Origin: Streptomyces sp. T12 | GTDB taxonomy: Bacteria > Actinomycetota > Actinomycetes > Streptomycetales > Streptomycetaceae | NCBI RefSeq assembly: GCF_028736035.1 | Contig: NZ_CP117866.1 | Location: forward strand, 10,953,001 to 11,017,000 | DNA: 64,000 bases | Direction: 5' to 3' | In this document: in pieces, positions 63,730 through 64,000 of the stretch | How the letters are laid out: every line of letters starts with the position of its first letter | How positions within the stretch are numbered: the first letter of the stretch is position 1 | Notes under the pieces: model-generated | Told to the model about the DNA's origin: nothing | The model's input: only the letters and a program-made list of their open reading frames with translations | Database searches by the model: none | Made by a program: the position numbers and the translations under genes

Positions 63730-64000
63730 GTGAAGGTTGCCTGCGTCGGAGCCGGCCCTGCGGGCCTGTATCTCTCGATCCTGCTGAAGCTGCGGGACCC
63801 GTCCCACGACATCACCGTCCACGAGCGCAACCCGGAGGGTGCCACCTACGGCGGGGGCGTCACCTACTGGCACGGACTGCTCGACAAACTGCACGAGCAC
63901 CACCCCGCGTCCGCTCGCGCCATCGAGGAGAGCTCGATCCGCTGGAACGAGGGCGTCGCCCACGTCCGGGGCCGGACGACCCGCCGCCCCGGCGACACGG
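63730..64000 (+). CDS. FAD-dependent monooxygenase, N-terminal part (3' end cut by window)
   Basis: It starts at GTG 63730 (MKVACVGAGPAGLYLSILLKLRDPSHDITVHERNPEG) after AGGGG; the frame is open to the window's end. GAGPAG and the acidic end of the second strand (VHERN) form the FAD-binding Rossmann fold. Next, TYGGGVTYWHGLLDKL resembles the aromatic hydroxylase group such as salicylyl-CoA 5-hydroxylase or VioD-type enzymes. Placement opposite melC suggests aromatic or pigment chemistry (inference). Confidence 0.8.
   Translation, partial: MKVACVGAGPAGLYLSILLKLRDPSHDITVHERNPEGATYGGGVTYWHGLLDKLHEHHPASARAIEESSIRWNEGVAHVRGRTTRRPGDT

Noticed and set aside
1..64000. tRNA, rRNA, insertion sequence or prophage
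   Set aside because: No cloverleaf, rRNA segment, transposase/integrase or terminal inverted repeat was found by eye.

Overview
The window is high-GC actinobacterial DNA and almost certainly comes from a Streptomyces chromosome. Genus-typical markers are a cell-wall-anchored long chaplin, an SsgA-like sporulation protein, an NsdB-type regulator, the 2-methylisoborneol (earthy odour) operon with its encapsulin shell gene, a PopR-ClpP3-ClpP4 system with recognisable PopR boxes, a DasR-type chitinase promoter and a tyrosinase pair. From memory, the nsdB-chpB-popR-clpP3P4 set resembles the right arm of the S. coelicolor chromosome near SCO7250-7281, but I could not check this. I see no tRNA, rRNA, insertion sequence, prophage or CRISPR array.

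Left part (1-25 kb): stress and envelope genes (partial universal stress protein, GH95 fucosidase, peptidoglycan amidase), several small-molecule kinases or phosphotransferases, the NsdB-like regulator, a PAS/PP2C phosphatase facing an SsgA-like gene across a palindrome-rich 430 bp region, a baeRF3 protein, a secreted S33 peptidase, a sortase-anchored chaplin, GNAT acetyltransferases, an epoxide hydrolase, a deaminase, and an ArsR-SRPBCC fusion behind a textbook self-operator.

Middle (25.8-43 kb): a DGPF/YCII protein overlaps its ECF42-type sigma factor and meets the urea transporter operon urtABCDE tail to tail. Upstream of urtA lies a cytosolic AmiC-like binding protein, then an intrinsic terminator with a T-run and phased repeats, a layout that suggests amide- or nitrogen-responsive control. 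A GntR/HEAT deletion scar, a GH19 chitinase with two DasR-type sites, two aldo-keto reductases, a secreted sphingomyelinase-like enzyme, adenosine deaminase and a LysR gene follow.

43.3-50.4 kb: a poorly understood module of a double-FHA ABC transporter, a small partner protein, a Ser/Thr kinase, a convergent polytopic streptophobe-type membrane protein and a Ser/Thr/Pro-tailed membrane protein. This is my best candidate for an undescribed signalling system.

Right part (50.5-64 kb): an anti-sigma-type ATPase, popR, the clpP4-clpP3 operon (ClpP4 lacks its catalytic His), a second epoxide hydrolase, the 2-MIB operon (encapsulin, terpene synthase, GPP methyltransferase), a zinc alcohol dehydrogenase, an RNase HI with an extra Cys/His tail, melC2/melC1 and the start of an FAD monooxygenase that runs off the window.
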